A DNA stretch of 64,000 nucleotides from Photobacterium kishitanii (GTDB lineage: Bacteria; Pseudomonadota; Gammaproteobacteria; Enterobacterales; Vibrionaceae). Below, one piece after another: positions 29,185-37,518 of this stretch; positions within the stretch are counted from its first letter, which is position 1; every line of letters begins with the position of its first letter. Position numbers and translations under genes: made by a program. The stretch covers positions 162,405-226,404 of the forward strand of contig NZ_PYON01000007.1 in the NCBI RefSeq assembly GCF_003026355.1, read 5' to 3'. The notes under the pieces were generated by a model. It ran no database searches and was not told the origin of the DNA. It saw only the letters and a list, made by a program, of their open reading frames with translations.

Positions 29185-29415
29185 TTAGAATAAGTACTGA
29201 ACGTTAGAAGTTCCAGCGAGCGTTTGACTAAAGCACATTGCTGACGTTACAAATAAAGATGCAAGACTACCTGCTTTTAGCCCAGTTACCAGCGATGTAT
29301 TCTTTTCAGTTAGCCCAACTATTACCAGGATAGCTACCAAAGAAAACGCCATAAAACCAAAAAGTAAATAGAAAGGAAAGAATTTTACAGTCTTAATTAT
29401 ATTATTGAATTTCAT
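29185..29415 (-). CDS. Possible small two-helix membrane protein (76 aa)
   Basis: This frame of 76 residues has hydrophobic stretches at about 13-36 and 44-66. It has no recognised domain, no clear Shine-Dalgarno before the ATG, and lies alone between htpX and the long AT-rich region. It could be a real small membrane protein or a chance frame in AT-rich DNA. A composition or conservation test would decide. Confidence 0.35.
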   Translation of the reverse strand: MKFNNIIKTVKFFPFYLLFGFMAFSLVAILVIVGLTEKNTSLVTGLKAGSLASLFVTSAMCFSQTLAGTSNVQYLF

Positions 29416-30285
29416 TTAAGTTATGGATTTGTATATTATAATTAGTTTAGATTATGATTCTTATCTTTGTTGTAGAGATATTGTGCGTCATCAATTAGGC
29501 AGTATAAAATACGATCGATAAACATTTATAGAGAGGAATATACTCTATAATCCTCGGTGTGATTATAGAATCATTACAAAGGTTAAAGAAATAAAATGGG
29601 ATATTCAATTTATAAAAAATAGCTGGTATGAATGTTTTTATTTAAATACGTTATTATTGGTAATTTTTTACGCAATGGTTTTTATTTAAATGTGCCTTCT
29701 TAAAAAAGAAGGATATATTTAAACAATACTCTTTGTAGCGTAGGATATGAGTTAACACTTTAAGTGTTTATAACTTATATAATAATAACTTTTATATCAC
29801 CCTTGATTATCAGTACTTTGTGTCATATTTATAATTAAAATCATTTAAGCCTGATTTAATCTGAAAATCAGAAAACTTGAGCCAAGGCTGATTAGCCTTA
29901 ATCGTGGTGTTTTTTTACGTTTTTATATTGATAATATTTTTATCTTATTGTTTATATTGTATTTTTACTTTGTGATAAATGGGCTTTTTATTTTATTTTA
30001 ATTTAATATTTTAATTTAATGGCTGTTTTTTAACTAATATCATATTCTTAGACCTGATTTACAGAGCATCTTAAAGCGCTAACAATATATCTATATAAGA
30101 GCTTATTGCTTTTTTAATTATAGCAGTGTTAGAACGGCTTTTTTTATGAGGTGTCATGTTTATATAGTGAATGTTTATAATATGTAGCTTGCGATTCTAA
30201 TGGTAGAAAGTTATTACGGATTGCTATTTTGATATCTAAAAGTTGATCCCTTATAGGTACGAGTATTGCTATAAAAACGAAAGAA

Positions 30286-30316
30286 TGAGAGTCTAGTAAT
30301 CGCCTCATTTTTTTAT
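30286..30316 (+). terminator. Terminator-like hairpin in the wza leader
   Basis: AATGAG and CTCATT pair around a 14-base loop and are followed by a run of seven T. No gene ends immediately before it, which makes it a candidate attenuator. Confidence 0.4.
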
Positions 30317-30357
30317 GTGATTTATAACAGATACAGATTACCTAGCATAAGCTAAAT

Positions 30358-30400
30358 GAGGATATCTATTCGGTAATGTAGCTGAATCCTCAGGTTTTTT
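30358..30400 (+). terminator. Second terminator-like hairpin in the wza leader
   Basis: GAGGAT and ATCCTC pair around a 22-base loop, then AGG and six T. It lies about 180 bases before wza. It is a possible attenuator, weaker than a standard terminator because of the long loop. Confidence 0.35.
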
Positions 30401-30576
30401 CGAAATTGAAACCATATTAAAATTGAATGATAATTATGGTAAGAATAAAACTCTAGATATTAATCATCGTAATCAATAATTGGTTTGTTAATTATTGTGT
30501 AGTACTACTATTGTTGGGTTATTTTAGATAGAAGTACATTACGGTAGTTTATTTTAACAACATATGTGAATTTATA

Positions 30577-31725
30577 ATGGATTTGACAAAGAAAATTCTA
30601 ATAGCGGCATTAATCTCATCAACTTTAGCTGGGTGTACTGTACCTGGTTCAAACTTAACTCTTGATGGTAAGCATGTTGTCAAAGTTGCCGATGGCGACA
30701 GTACTAACTTATCAGATCGCGTTAATGTTTATCCTCTTACTGCGAATACTGTTAATCAGTATCGTATTCAGAAAGTGAAAGCTGAGCAAAATCCACGTTT
30801 GGAAGCTGAGTTAGCAAATTATGAATATCATATTGGCCCTGGTGATATTTTAAACGTTACAATCTGGGATCATCCAGAATTAACAATTCCAGCTGGTGCA
30901 TACCGTAGCGCAAGTGAAGCTGGTAACTGGGTTCATGCTGACGGAACTATTTTCTATCCATATATTGGCAAGGTATATGTAGAAGGAAAAACTGTTTCCG
31001 AGGTACGTAAGACCATTTCACGTCGATTATCTGCTTATATCGAAAGCCCCCAAGTAGATGTTAATGTTGCATCTTTCCGATCGCAAAAAGCATATGTTAC
31101 TGGCGAAGTTAAAACGCCAGGTCAACAACCTATTAGCAATGTACCTCTTACATTACTTGATGCGGTCGATAAGTCAGGTGGTTTAGCTGCCGATGCTGAT
31201 TGGCGTAATGTAACATTAACGCGTAATGGTAAAGATCAGAAAATTTCATTATACGCCTTAATGCAACGTGGTGATTTACTTCAAAATCGATTGCTACAAG
31301 ACGGTGATATTATTCATGTACCACGTAACGATGATCAAAAGGTCTTTGTTATGGGTGAAGTTAATGAGCCTAAGCTACTTAAAATTGACCGTGCTGGTAT
31401 GAGCTTAACTGAAGCATTAAGCAATGTTGGCGGTATTAATGAGCTAGAAGCTGACGCGACGGGTATTTTTGTTATTCGTTCAACACGCGATGACGTTAAG
31501 AAAAATCCAAACGATAAAACGATTGCTAATGTTTATCAATTAAACATTAAAGATGCGACAGCGTTGGTTATTGGTACAGAGTTTGAATTACAGCCATATG
31601 ATATTGTTTATGTGACTGCTGCACCGATTGCACGTTGGAACCGTGTTATTCGTCAGATTGTTCCGACTATTAGCGGCTTTAATAATTTATCTGAAGGTCT
31701 GAATTATTATACTAATCTTAAGTAA
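30577..31725 (+). CDS. wza: Wza-type outer-membrane polysaccharide export lipoprotein
   Basis: This 382-residue lipoprotein has a signal peptide and lipobox LAGC (C20). E. coli Wza has 379 residues and forms the octameric outer-membrane channel for capsule export. The polysaccharide export domain begins near [22 protein letters not shown], and the SLBB repeats follow ([27 protein letters not shown]). The C-terminal segment [20 protein letters not shown] fits the amphipathic barrel helix. It is an orphan here: no wzb, wzc or glycosyltransferases lie within 30 kb either side in this window. A strong terminator follows at once. Confidence 0.9.
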   Translation: MDLTKKILIAALISSTLAGCTVPGSNLTLDGKHVVKVADGDSTNLSDRVNVYPLTANTVNQYRIQKVKAEQNPRLEAELANYEYHIGPGDILNVTIWDHPELTIPAGAYRSASEAGNWVHADGTIFYPYIGKVYVEGKTVSEVRKTISRRLSAYIESPQVDVNVASFRSQKAYVTGEVKTPGQQPISNVPLTLLDAVDKSGGLAADADWRNVTLTRNGKDQKISLYALMQRGDLLQNRLLQDGDIIHVPRNDDQKVFVMGEVNEPKLLKIDRAGMSLTEALSNVGGINELEADATGIFVIRSTRDDVKKNPNDKTIANVYQLNIKDATALVIGTEFELQPYDIVYVTAAPIARWNRVIRQIVPTISGFNNLSEGLNYYTNLK

Positions 31726-31762
31726 TTGAGTTTAGATTGAAGTTATATAATTAATAACGTTC

Positions 31763-31792
31763 AAAAGGGAGGCTTAAATAGCCTCCCTTTTT
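31763..31792 (+). terminator. Terminator after wza
   Basis: AAAGGGAGGCT and AGCCTCCCTTT form an 11-bp stem with a TAAAT loop and a T run. It makes wza monocistronic. Confidence 0.9.
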
Positions 31793-31844
31793 CATATACG
31801 TAGATAAAGCGGGTAGGGAGATAAACAACATCTCCCGAATGAAG

Positions 31845-31943
31845 TTACATCATAGGTATCAGTATGACTGCACCTAAAAATGCCATTAATAAGCTAACGC
31901 CTGCTGGAATTAGCCATAATGATTTATCCTTGTTATTTTTCAT
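31845..31943 (-). CDS. 32-residue single-pass membrane protein
   Basis: On the minus strand a GCAGGAGGG sits a few bases before an ATG that opens a 32-codon frame ending in TAA. The product begins MKNNKDKSLW and has one hydrophobic helix from about residue 10 to 31, with a positively charged N-terminus (N-in expected). The near-perfect Shine-Dalgarno is the main evidence; the frame is too short for length-based gene calling. It lies between wza and the TPR gene on the opposite strand. Function unknown. Confidence 0.6.
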   Translation of the reverse strand: MKNNKDKSLWLIPAGVSLLMAFLGAVILIPMM

Positions 31944-32214
31944 ATACCCTCCTGCATATCCGTGTCTGAGAGGTTGAATGCCTATAGCTTTCAACTATAA
32001 CCCTAGATTGTATTTGTTGCTTTGTAAGAATTAATTTCCATTAGAAAGAGACTTTTTGGTGAAAATGAGGCTTAGATGCTACTTTTTAAAACAAGGATGA
32101 TGTTTTTTCGTATTTTATTGATTTTAAATCTAAACTGACAATGCAAAAAATAAAGATGTTATGTTTATGAACTGTTTTATATAAAATCAATTTGTTGGTG
32201 AAAGGTTGTAGGTT

Positions 32215-33081
32215 ATGTTTAAAAGATTATTGGGTATGGTGATGCTTTGTTTTGTACTACCAGTAACTATTGCTCATGCCGCTGATGGCAATAATACCAA
32301 ACCCTATTCAGAGCAAAGTATTTATGACAAACCTATGATTGAACGTTATGTACTTGATGAATTGAAATCATTACGGATGGATCAGCAAGATTTAGAACGT
32401 CGAATTACCCTTGATATTACTGATAGAGAATTGGCTGTTGCAGATAAATCAATGAATTACGCCAATGTTACAGTAACGTATTTCTTCTATATTATAGCTG
32501 GCGTCGCATCATTAATTGCGTTAATCGGTTGGCAGTCAATGCGTGAAATAAAAGAAAATACTAAACGTATGGCTGAACTACAGTTAAAAGATATAGCCGA
32601 TAGTTACGAACAAAAGTTTAAAGCTTTAGAACGCGACTTAAAGCGAAAAACACGCATTATTAGTGAAAATAATCGAGAAATAGAAAAAATTAACGAAGTA
32701 CATAATTTATGGCTTCGCGCTCAAAGCTCACAAACACCAGAGCAAAAGGTAGAAATTTATGATGAAATTTTAAAAGTTCGTCCTGGTGATTTAGAGGCAT
32801 TGACGTATAAAGCCGACGCAACAATGGAAATGCGGGAATTCCATTGGGCATTAAGTCTATGTAATCGAGTATTAGAAGTGGATGATACTAATGCACATGC
32901 TTTATATCAGCGAGCTTGTGCTTATGCGTGCTTAGGAGTAGAAGAACAAGCGATCTCTGATTTAGAACGTGCAATTAAAGATAGTACATCTTTACGTGAA
33001 CTTGCAGCCGATGAAGATGATTTCGAAAACTTACGTGGTAATGAGCGTTTTGAATTATTACTGATTACAGTAGAAGATTAA
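32215..33081 (+). CDS. Membrane-anchored coiled-coil/TPR protein
   Basis: This 288-residue protein has a signal peptide (1-22, cut after AHA), a periplasmic segment with heptad character (about 40-80), one membrane helix (about 86-106), a cytoplasmic coiled coil (about 110-160) and a TPR region (about 165-275: EIYDEILKVRPGDLEALTYKAD, ALYQRACAYACLGVEEQAISD). The final DEDDFENLRGNERF resembles the ends of other TPR proteins. It probably acts as a scaffold joining membrane and cytoplasm. It follows the wza region but is not cotranscribed with it. Specific partner unknown. Confidence 0.75.
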   Translation: MFKRLLGMVMLCFVLPVTIAHAADGNNTKPYSEQSIYDKPMIERYVLDELKSLRMDQQDLERRITLDITDRELAVADKSMNYANVTVTYFFYIIAGVASLIALIGWQSMREIKENTKRMAELQLKDIADSYEQKFKALERDLKRKTRIISENNREIEKINEVHNLWLRAQSSQTPEQKVEIYDEILKVRPGDLEALTYKADATMEMREFHWALSLCNRVLEVDDTNAHALYQRACAYACLGVEEQAISDLERAIKDSTSLRELAADEDDFENLRGNERFELLLITVED

Positions 33082-33191
33082 TTGTTTTAGTCATCTCTGT
33101 AATTACAACTCAACATTGCATTTTTAATGCTAGTAAAAAAAACTGAATAAGCCTAATTTTATAATTAGAATAAAAATTAAGAGAAATTAAC

Positions 33192-33581
33192 ATGACTAAC
33201 TTTCAGTTTTATACTTATGAATTACCTTGTTTTAATTGCCATACTCGTAATGCTAAAACCGATCTTGGTTGGTTAACACCGAGCATGAAAACAGATGTTA
33301 TCGAACAAATTGAAGTAATGTTAAAAAAGCGTGGTAGTGATTATGAACCGTATTTTACCGTACAGATTATTTGCTCAGAAGATGAAGCAAAAGATTATTT
33401 ATTGCTGAATTATTATGATCATTCTGAGTCAGAAATTAACCATGGAAATATTAAGCCAACAGTAATTGCTGATATTGATGATCAAATTTCTGAACATATG
33501 ACTGCAGAAGGTGTTGCTGTATTTAGCCATGAAATAGCACTTCAAAACTGTGATGATTGCTCTCAAGATAACGATGCATAA
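33192..33581 (+). CDS. Small CxxC...CxxC protein, copy 1
   Basis: This is a 129-residue soluble acidic protein with a CxxC near each end: LPCFNC at residues 12-17 and NCDDCS near 120. It shares GWLTP, DYLLLN and HEIALQ with the gene at 36439-36810, so the two are paralogues. The paired cysteines suggest one zinc or metal site formed by both ends (inference). A good AAGAGAAATTAAC precedes the ATG, and the Ap4A-phosphorylase-like gene follows 19 bases later, implying an operon. I know no function. Confidence 0.75.
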   Translation: MTNFQFYTYELPCFNCHTRNAKTDLGWLTPSMKTDVIEQIEVMLKKRGSDYEPYFTVQIICSEDEAKDYLLLNYYDHSESEINHGNIKPTVIADIDDQISEHMTAEGVAVFSHEIALQNCDDCSQDNDA

Positions 33582-33600
33582 TTAAAGTAGGGACAAAGTA

Positions 33601-34395
33601 ATGCTGTGGAATGCTTGTGAGGAAAAAACTAAACTAGCATTGGGTAACGGTGATTTATTACCTCTAACCAGTGACGATATTATTTATCAGCAACAAGGGG
33701 TTAACTACATTGTTAATTTACTTACTGATAATATGAAAATAAAACATTCTCCTGCTGTTTCAGCACAAGATCCTTTCGTTGCGCCATATACTAATTGCGA
33801 TTATATAACGGATATGGATACGGATTATGTATGTTTATTAAATCGTTTTCCGATCGTTGTTCCCCATTTATTGGTTTGTGCCAAAGATTATATACCACAA
33901 ACATCAGTGTTAACCTTAGCGGATTTTACAGCATGGGTTAAAGGTATTACGCGTAGTGATGTACTTGGTTTCTTCAATTCAGGTCACGATGCAGGCTCTA
34001 GCCAAATGCATCGTCACATGCAGTTAGTGAGAACATCTATTCCGTTAGAGTCTCATATTGTTAGTGGGCTGCTTCCGTTTAAACATGCGGTATTTATTTA
34101 TTCAGCGTTGAACTCAAAACAGTTATATGCAGATTATTTAAATGCAATGGAATCATTACAGTTAAATACTACTAAGTTAGTGAATGGTTTAAACGAGTGT
34201 TTGCCTTATAACATTTTATTAACCGAACGCTGGATGTTGATTATCCCAAGGGTTAAAAACCAAGTAGAAACCTTATCGGGTCACGGTGTAAATTTTAGCG
34301 GTCGTTTTTTGGTGAGCTCTGAACTGCAATTAGCATGGCTAGAAAATTATGGTTTCATGCGATTTTTAACCGATTGTGGTTTTCAGGAAAAATAG
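33601..34395 (+). CDS. Ap4A phosphorylase / ATP adenylyltransferase-like protein
   Basis: This is a 264-residue HIT-superfamily enzyme. The catalytic signature is H137-x-H139-x-Q141 in SSQMHRHMQLV, preceded by FNSGHDAGSS, and DPFVAPY marks the N-terminal domain of the Apa1/Apa2 type. Such enzymes split diadenosine tetraphosphate with phosphate into ATP and ADP. It lies in an operon with the CxxC protein and ends just before tRNA-Ser. Most gammaproteobacteria use ApaH for Ap4A removal, so a phosphorolytic enzyme here is worth noting. Substrate not proven. Confidence 0.8.
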   Translation: MLWNACEEKTKLALGNGDLLPLTSDDIIYQQQGVNYIVNLLTDNMKIKHSPAVSAQDPFVAPYTNCDYITDMDTDYVCLLNRFPIVVPHLLVCAKDYIPQTSVLTLADFTAWVKGITRSDVLGFFNSGHDAGSSQMHRHMQLVRTSIPLESHIVSGLLPFKHAVFIYSALNSKQLYADYLNAMESLQLNTTKLVNGLNECLPYNILLTERWMLIIPRVKNQVETLSGHGVNFSGRFLVSSELQLAWLENYGFMRFLTDCGFQEK

Positions 34396-34475
34396 CGTTA
34401 TAATCTTTTGATATTTAAGCAGTTGTGCAGTACAGACTTTACAACTGATAAAGTTGTGATTAGTATAGCTGTTAT

Positions 34476-34566
34476 GGAGAGATGGCTGAGTGGTTGAAAG
34501 CACCGGTCTTGAAAACCGGCATACGTTTATAGCGTATCTAGGGTTCAAATCCCTATCTCTCCGCCA
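34476..34566 (+). tRNA. tRNA-Ser (TGA)
   Basis: A full class II tRNA of 91 bases including encoded CCA. The acceptor GGAGAGA pairs with TCTCTCC. The anticodon stem CCGGT/ACCGG carries anticodon TGA at 34510-34512. A long variable arm (ATACGTTTATAGCGTAT) and T-loop GGTTCAAATCC are present. Confidence 0.95.
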
Positions 34567-34576
34567 CATTCAAGAA

Positions 34577-34603
34577 AACCGCTAATTTATTGGCGGTTTT
34601 TTT
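34577..34603 (+). terminator. Terminator after tRNA-Ser
   Basis: AACCGC and GCGGTT pair, extended by flanking A and T runs. It lies 11 bases after the CCA end. Confidence 0.8.
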
Positions 34604-34617
34604 ATGTCTGTATAAAA

Positions 34618-34643
34618 GCGGGTTCAAATCCTCTCATTTCCTA
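34618..34643 (+). repeat. tRNA 3'-end-like remnant
   Basis: GGGTTCAAATCC at 34620-34631 is identical to the T-loop region of the tRNA-Ser just upstream and is followed by TCTC, as at that tRNA's 3' end. No complete tRNA surrounds it. It could be a decayed tRNA copy or an old attachment-site duplicate. Confidence 0.35.
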
Positions 34644-34732
34644 GGCTACCCTGATATATGGAAGAGGGGGGGCTGATTTATTTTATCCAGTGGCTTGTTG
34701 TTTGTATCATTGGTTGATTATATGGATTGTAA

Positions 34733-36262
34733 TTAATTACCTTCATTAAATGCTTTAGATAATGTCACGAGTTTGAATGAACATTGTTTCATCTGAATCA
34801 TGCTAAGATTAATCGCTTCCATTTCCTTGAGGTTATTTTTAGAGCTATCATAAATTTGATGACTATTTTTATTAATATCTTTAGATACTGTAGCTTGTTG
34901 TTCTGTTGCTGTTGATATTTGAATTGATAAATTTGATATTTCTGTCATTAAGGTAAATATTTCTTTAAGTTTAGATTCCATATTATTAATATCACTGACG
35001 CATATATTAGATTTATTCAGACCTTTTTCCATTCGTGAGGCAATTTTATTAAGAGAATGGACAATATAATTTACTGATTGCTGAATTTGAGAGGTGGCTG
35101 TATGCGTACGTACACTTAACGCTCTTACTTCTTCTGCAACAACAGAGAACCCTCGGCCATGTTCACCAGCGCGTGCCGCTTCAATAGCTGCATTAAGTGC
35201 AAGTAAATTCGTTTGATCTGAAATACTTTGTATCTCTTGAAGAATTGAAGTTATTAACTTTGCTTCAGTGGCAAGTTTAGTTGTTAACTCACTCGTTTCA
35301 TTAATTTCAGTTGTTAGCTCTACAATATGTTCAGTTGTAACCATAACTAAAGCTTCAGTATCTTGGCAGGAAGATTCTGCCGTTGAGACTGAGACTAAGG
35401 TGTGTTGGCAGTTTTCAGAAACATTATTGATGCTTGATGACATTTCTTCAATGGCAGTAGCAATACCATCTAAATGGGAACTTTGCTGTTTAATTTTATC
35501 AGTGCAATTAACCGAAAGTGTACTAATAGTTGTTATTTCACTATCTACTTCTAGCGTTGCTTCTTGAGTCCGAGCTAATATTGTGCGTATTTGTGCATCT
35601 TTCATTGCGATTATATATTCAGCAATATTATTAATATTATCGTTAAAAATGCCTTGTGACAAACTATTATGTTTACGTTCAAATTTTTGTAGCCAGCGAG
35701 GGTATGTGATTAGTTCTCGATAAAATAAGGCAAGACTAAGAATTGGAAATAATATATTAAAATAATTAGATACACTAAAACTTAGTATTAACGTTATGGC
35801 AGTTAATAAAGTATATAAGCACCATTTTATTTTGAGGGACATGGTACGTTTTAGCGTTGGGGTTTGATGCAATTGACGGTATAAAACTTCAGCTTTATGT
35901 CGTGCTTTAGGATCAAGGTAGAGGCGTACTGATTGATATCCTATAACGTGGTTGTTTTCAAAGAGAGGTGTGACAAACGCATCTACCCAATAATAGTCAC
36001 CATTTTTGCATCTATTTTTAACTGCACCTCGCCAATAACGTTTTTGTTTAATGCTTTTCCATAAGTCACCAAATATACAGTCTGGCATATCAGGATGACG
36101 TAAAATATTATGATTTTTACCTATTAATTCTTCTTGGGAATAACCTGAGATATCGCAAAAGTAATCATTAATATAAGTAATGTTACCATCTATATCTGTC
36201 GTTGAGACAATTTGACTCGATAAATTAAGTGGGATTTCTTTTTCTGTATTGAGTGATAACAT
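34733..36262 (-). CDS. PAS-containing methyl-accepting chemotaxis protein (Aer-like)
   Basis: This is a 509-residue chemoreceptor. The N-terminal PAS domain (about 12-120: [38 protein letters not shown]) is of the Aer type. A hydrophobic hairpin lies at about 148-185, and the signalling domain carries the conserved tip [20 protein letters not shown]. There is no periplasmic domain, so it should sense internal redox or energy state, by analogy with Aer. The CxxxR flavin-site residues were not assessed. It stands alone. Confidence 0.88.
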   Translation of the reverse strand: MLSLNTEKEIPLNLSSQIVSTTDIDGNITYINDYFCDISGYSQEELIGKNHNILRHPDMPDCIFGDLWKSIKQKRYWRGAVKNRCKNGDYYWVDAFVTPLFENNHVIGYQSVRLYLDPKARHKAEVLYRQLHQTPTLKRTMSLKIKWCLYTLLTAITLILSFSVSNYFNILFPILSLALFYRELITYPRWLQKFERKHNSLSQGIFNDNINNIAEYIIAMKDAQIRTILARTQEATLEVDSEITTISTLSVNCTDKIKQQSSHLDGIATAIEEMSSSINNVSENCQHTLVSVSTAESSCQDTEALVMVTTEHIVELTTEINETSELTTKLATEAKLITSILQEIQSISDQTNLLALNAAIEAARAGEHGRGFSVVAEEVRALSVRTHTATSQIQQSVNYIVHSLNKIASRMEKGLNKSNICVSDINNMESKLKEIFTLMTEISNLSIQISTATEQQATVSKDINKNSHQIYDSSKNNLKEMEAINLSMIQMKQCSFKLVTLSKAFNEGN

Positions 36263-36407
36263 TATAGATCACCATGTGAAATTAATTGTATATGGTGATA
36301 TTAGAAGATAAAAACAAAACGTAAACAGGTGGGGTTTAAATGCTATTTATATTTGCTTGTTATTTGATGTCGTTAACAAAAAAATAAGTATAAAAGTAAC
36401 ATTAATA

Positions 36408-36429
36408 AAAGGGGGAGTTAAATCCCCCG
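36408..36429 (-). terminator. Terminator after CxxC copy 2
   Basis: GGGGGA and TCCCCC pair with a GTTAAA loop. On the minus strand the stem is followed by CTTTTATT, directly after the stop of the 36439-36810 gene. Confidence 0.7.
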
Positions 36430-36438
36430 TTAGCTAGC

Positions 36439-36810
36439 TTATGCGCATTTATCACAAGCTTGTAGTGCGATTTCGTGCTCAAAAGTCACTTGACCTAGTG
36501 CTGTCGTACTTGCCGCGATTTCTTGTTCAATTTCTTGAAGATCATCAGCATCAATACCACTTGAGGTTACTTCATCTTCGGTGTAACCAAATGCATTTAA
36601 TAATAAGTAATCACGTGCATCTTCTGAGTTACAAGTAATGATCGCTGTAAGGTCATCGCCAAAAGCAGTGTCACCTGTAATGATTGCAGTAATTTGTTGC
36701 TGGACACTATCGTACATTGCTGGTGTTAACCAACCTAGATCTGCTTCAGCAGTATTCTTACGACAATCAAAGCAAGGAAGGAGCTGAGAATAGCTCTGAA
36801 AATGGTTCAT
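36439..36810 (-). CDS. Small CxxC...CxxC protein, copy 2
   Basis: This 123-residue paralogue of the gene at 33192-33581 has LPCFDC at residues 11-16, GWLTPAM, DYLLLNAFGYTEDEV and a C-terminal HEIALQACDKCA. The first and last CxxC motifs and the central DYLLLN are kept; the middle is diverged. It is acidic and has no signal or membrane segment. It is a single gene closed by its own terminator. Keeping both end CxxC pairs in two diverged copies argues that they form one metal site. Confidence 0.75.
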   Translation of the reverse strand: MNHFQSYSQLLPCFDCRKNTAEADLGWLTPAMYDSVQQQITAIITGDTAFGDDLTAIITCNSEDARDYLLLNAFGYTEDEVTSSGIDADDLQEIEQEIAASTTALGQVTFEHEIALQACDKCA

Positions 36811-37117
36811 GGGAAAGCATCCTGATCACGGTATTAATATTGCCCCGCAACTTATGCTAAATTGGCTTTAATTGCCAGCGTAAAGGTGAATTTTTATTGT
36901 CGTAGAACGGTGCATATCATTTGAAAATACGATATCAGCGTCTGACTTAATCATAAGCTAAAGAAGTGTAGTAACTATCTATATTATTGGTGGGATAGAT
37001 AAAACAGATTCAGTTGTTATAGTGTGGAGCTGTAGACTACAATCACAGCTAAATAAGCATTACCTTTAGTACAATAAAGAGAGTGTTATTATTAATTGCT
37101 CATCAACAGGGATAAAT
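36811..37117. other. 307-base divergent intergenic region
   Basis: This must contain the promoters of the CxxC gene (minus) and the lipoprotein (plus). I see only a loose TATCTAT...ATAGATA inverted repeat near 36977-37003 and no further gene. Confidence 0.35.
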
Positions 37118-37399
37118 ATGAAAAAGATAATAGTAGCGGCGGCTATAGTGGTTGCGGTAACAGGTTGTGCGGGAACACCGTCAAATAGCTATACCGTTGA
37201 TAATGCAGCTGGTGTCTCATCTTGGGAGTTATGTCGTAATATTGGTTATCATGAGTTCTTCAATCGCACACAAAAAGCGCAACAATTGACTCACTATGTA
37301 TTGCAACGTGGTGATGTTGATCCTCAAGCATGCCAAGCAGCAGCAGAAGAAGGTAAGAAGTTTGCGGAAGAGGAATATCGAAAAACAGGCGGTTATTAA
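37118..37399 (+). CDS. Small lipoprotein of unknown function
   Basis: This 93-residue protein has a signal peptide and lipobox VTGC (C18). The mature part has a SSWELCRNIGYHEFFN segment and a helical C-terminus ending in YRKTGGY, with two cysteines besides the lipid-linked one. No family recognised. It lies 119 bases before the CBM protein but has its own upstream region, so an operon is uncertain. Confidence 0.7.
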   Translation: MKKIIVAAAIVVAVTGCAGTPSNSYTVDNAAGVSSWELCRNIGYHEFFNRTQKAQQLTHYVLQRGDVDPQACQAAAEEGKKFAEEEYRKTGGY

Positions 37400-37518
37400 A
37401 TATATCGACACCCTTACTTACAATATAATGCGCTAATTATCTGTTATTTTTGCTTTTAATTTATAAAATATCAGCAGTGGGTACCGCATTGTATTTGTAA
37501 ATAGGGATAGCTGCCATT

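Larger units (their letters stand above)
29416..30576. other. 1.16-kb AT-rich non-coding region upstream of wza
   Basis: No believable gene is present on either strand. The DNA is much more AT-rich than its surroundings, especially at 29900-30060. It contains overlapping inverted repeats at 29527-29568, an AAGGCT-GATT-AGCCTT hairpin at 29884-29899, and two terminator-like hairpins at 30286-30316 and 30358-30400, all ahead of wza. It looks like a long regulatory leader, or silenced (H-NS-type) DNA left from a larger polysaccharide locus. Confidence 0.5.
31726..32214. other. 489-base region between wza and the TPR gene
   Basis: This contains the wza terminator, a GGGAGAT...ATCTCCC inverted repeat at 31816-31836, the small minus-strand gene at 31845-31943 and a plain AT-rich stretch that must hold the promoters of that gene and of the TPR gene. 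Confidence 0.5.

Noticed and set aside
29870..29925. JUMPStart/ops element for RfaH before wza
   Set aside because: GAGCCAAGGCTGATTAGC shows only loose likeness to the JUMPStart core, and the ops core GGCGGTAG is absent.
34366..34569. 67-residue minus-strand frame beginning MWRRDRDLNPRY
   Set aside because: It lies antisense across tRNA-Ser; this start is the well-known translation of a tRNA 3' end and is not a gene.
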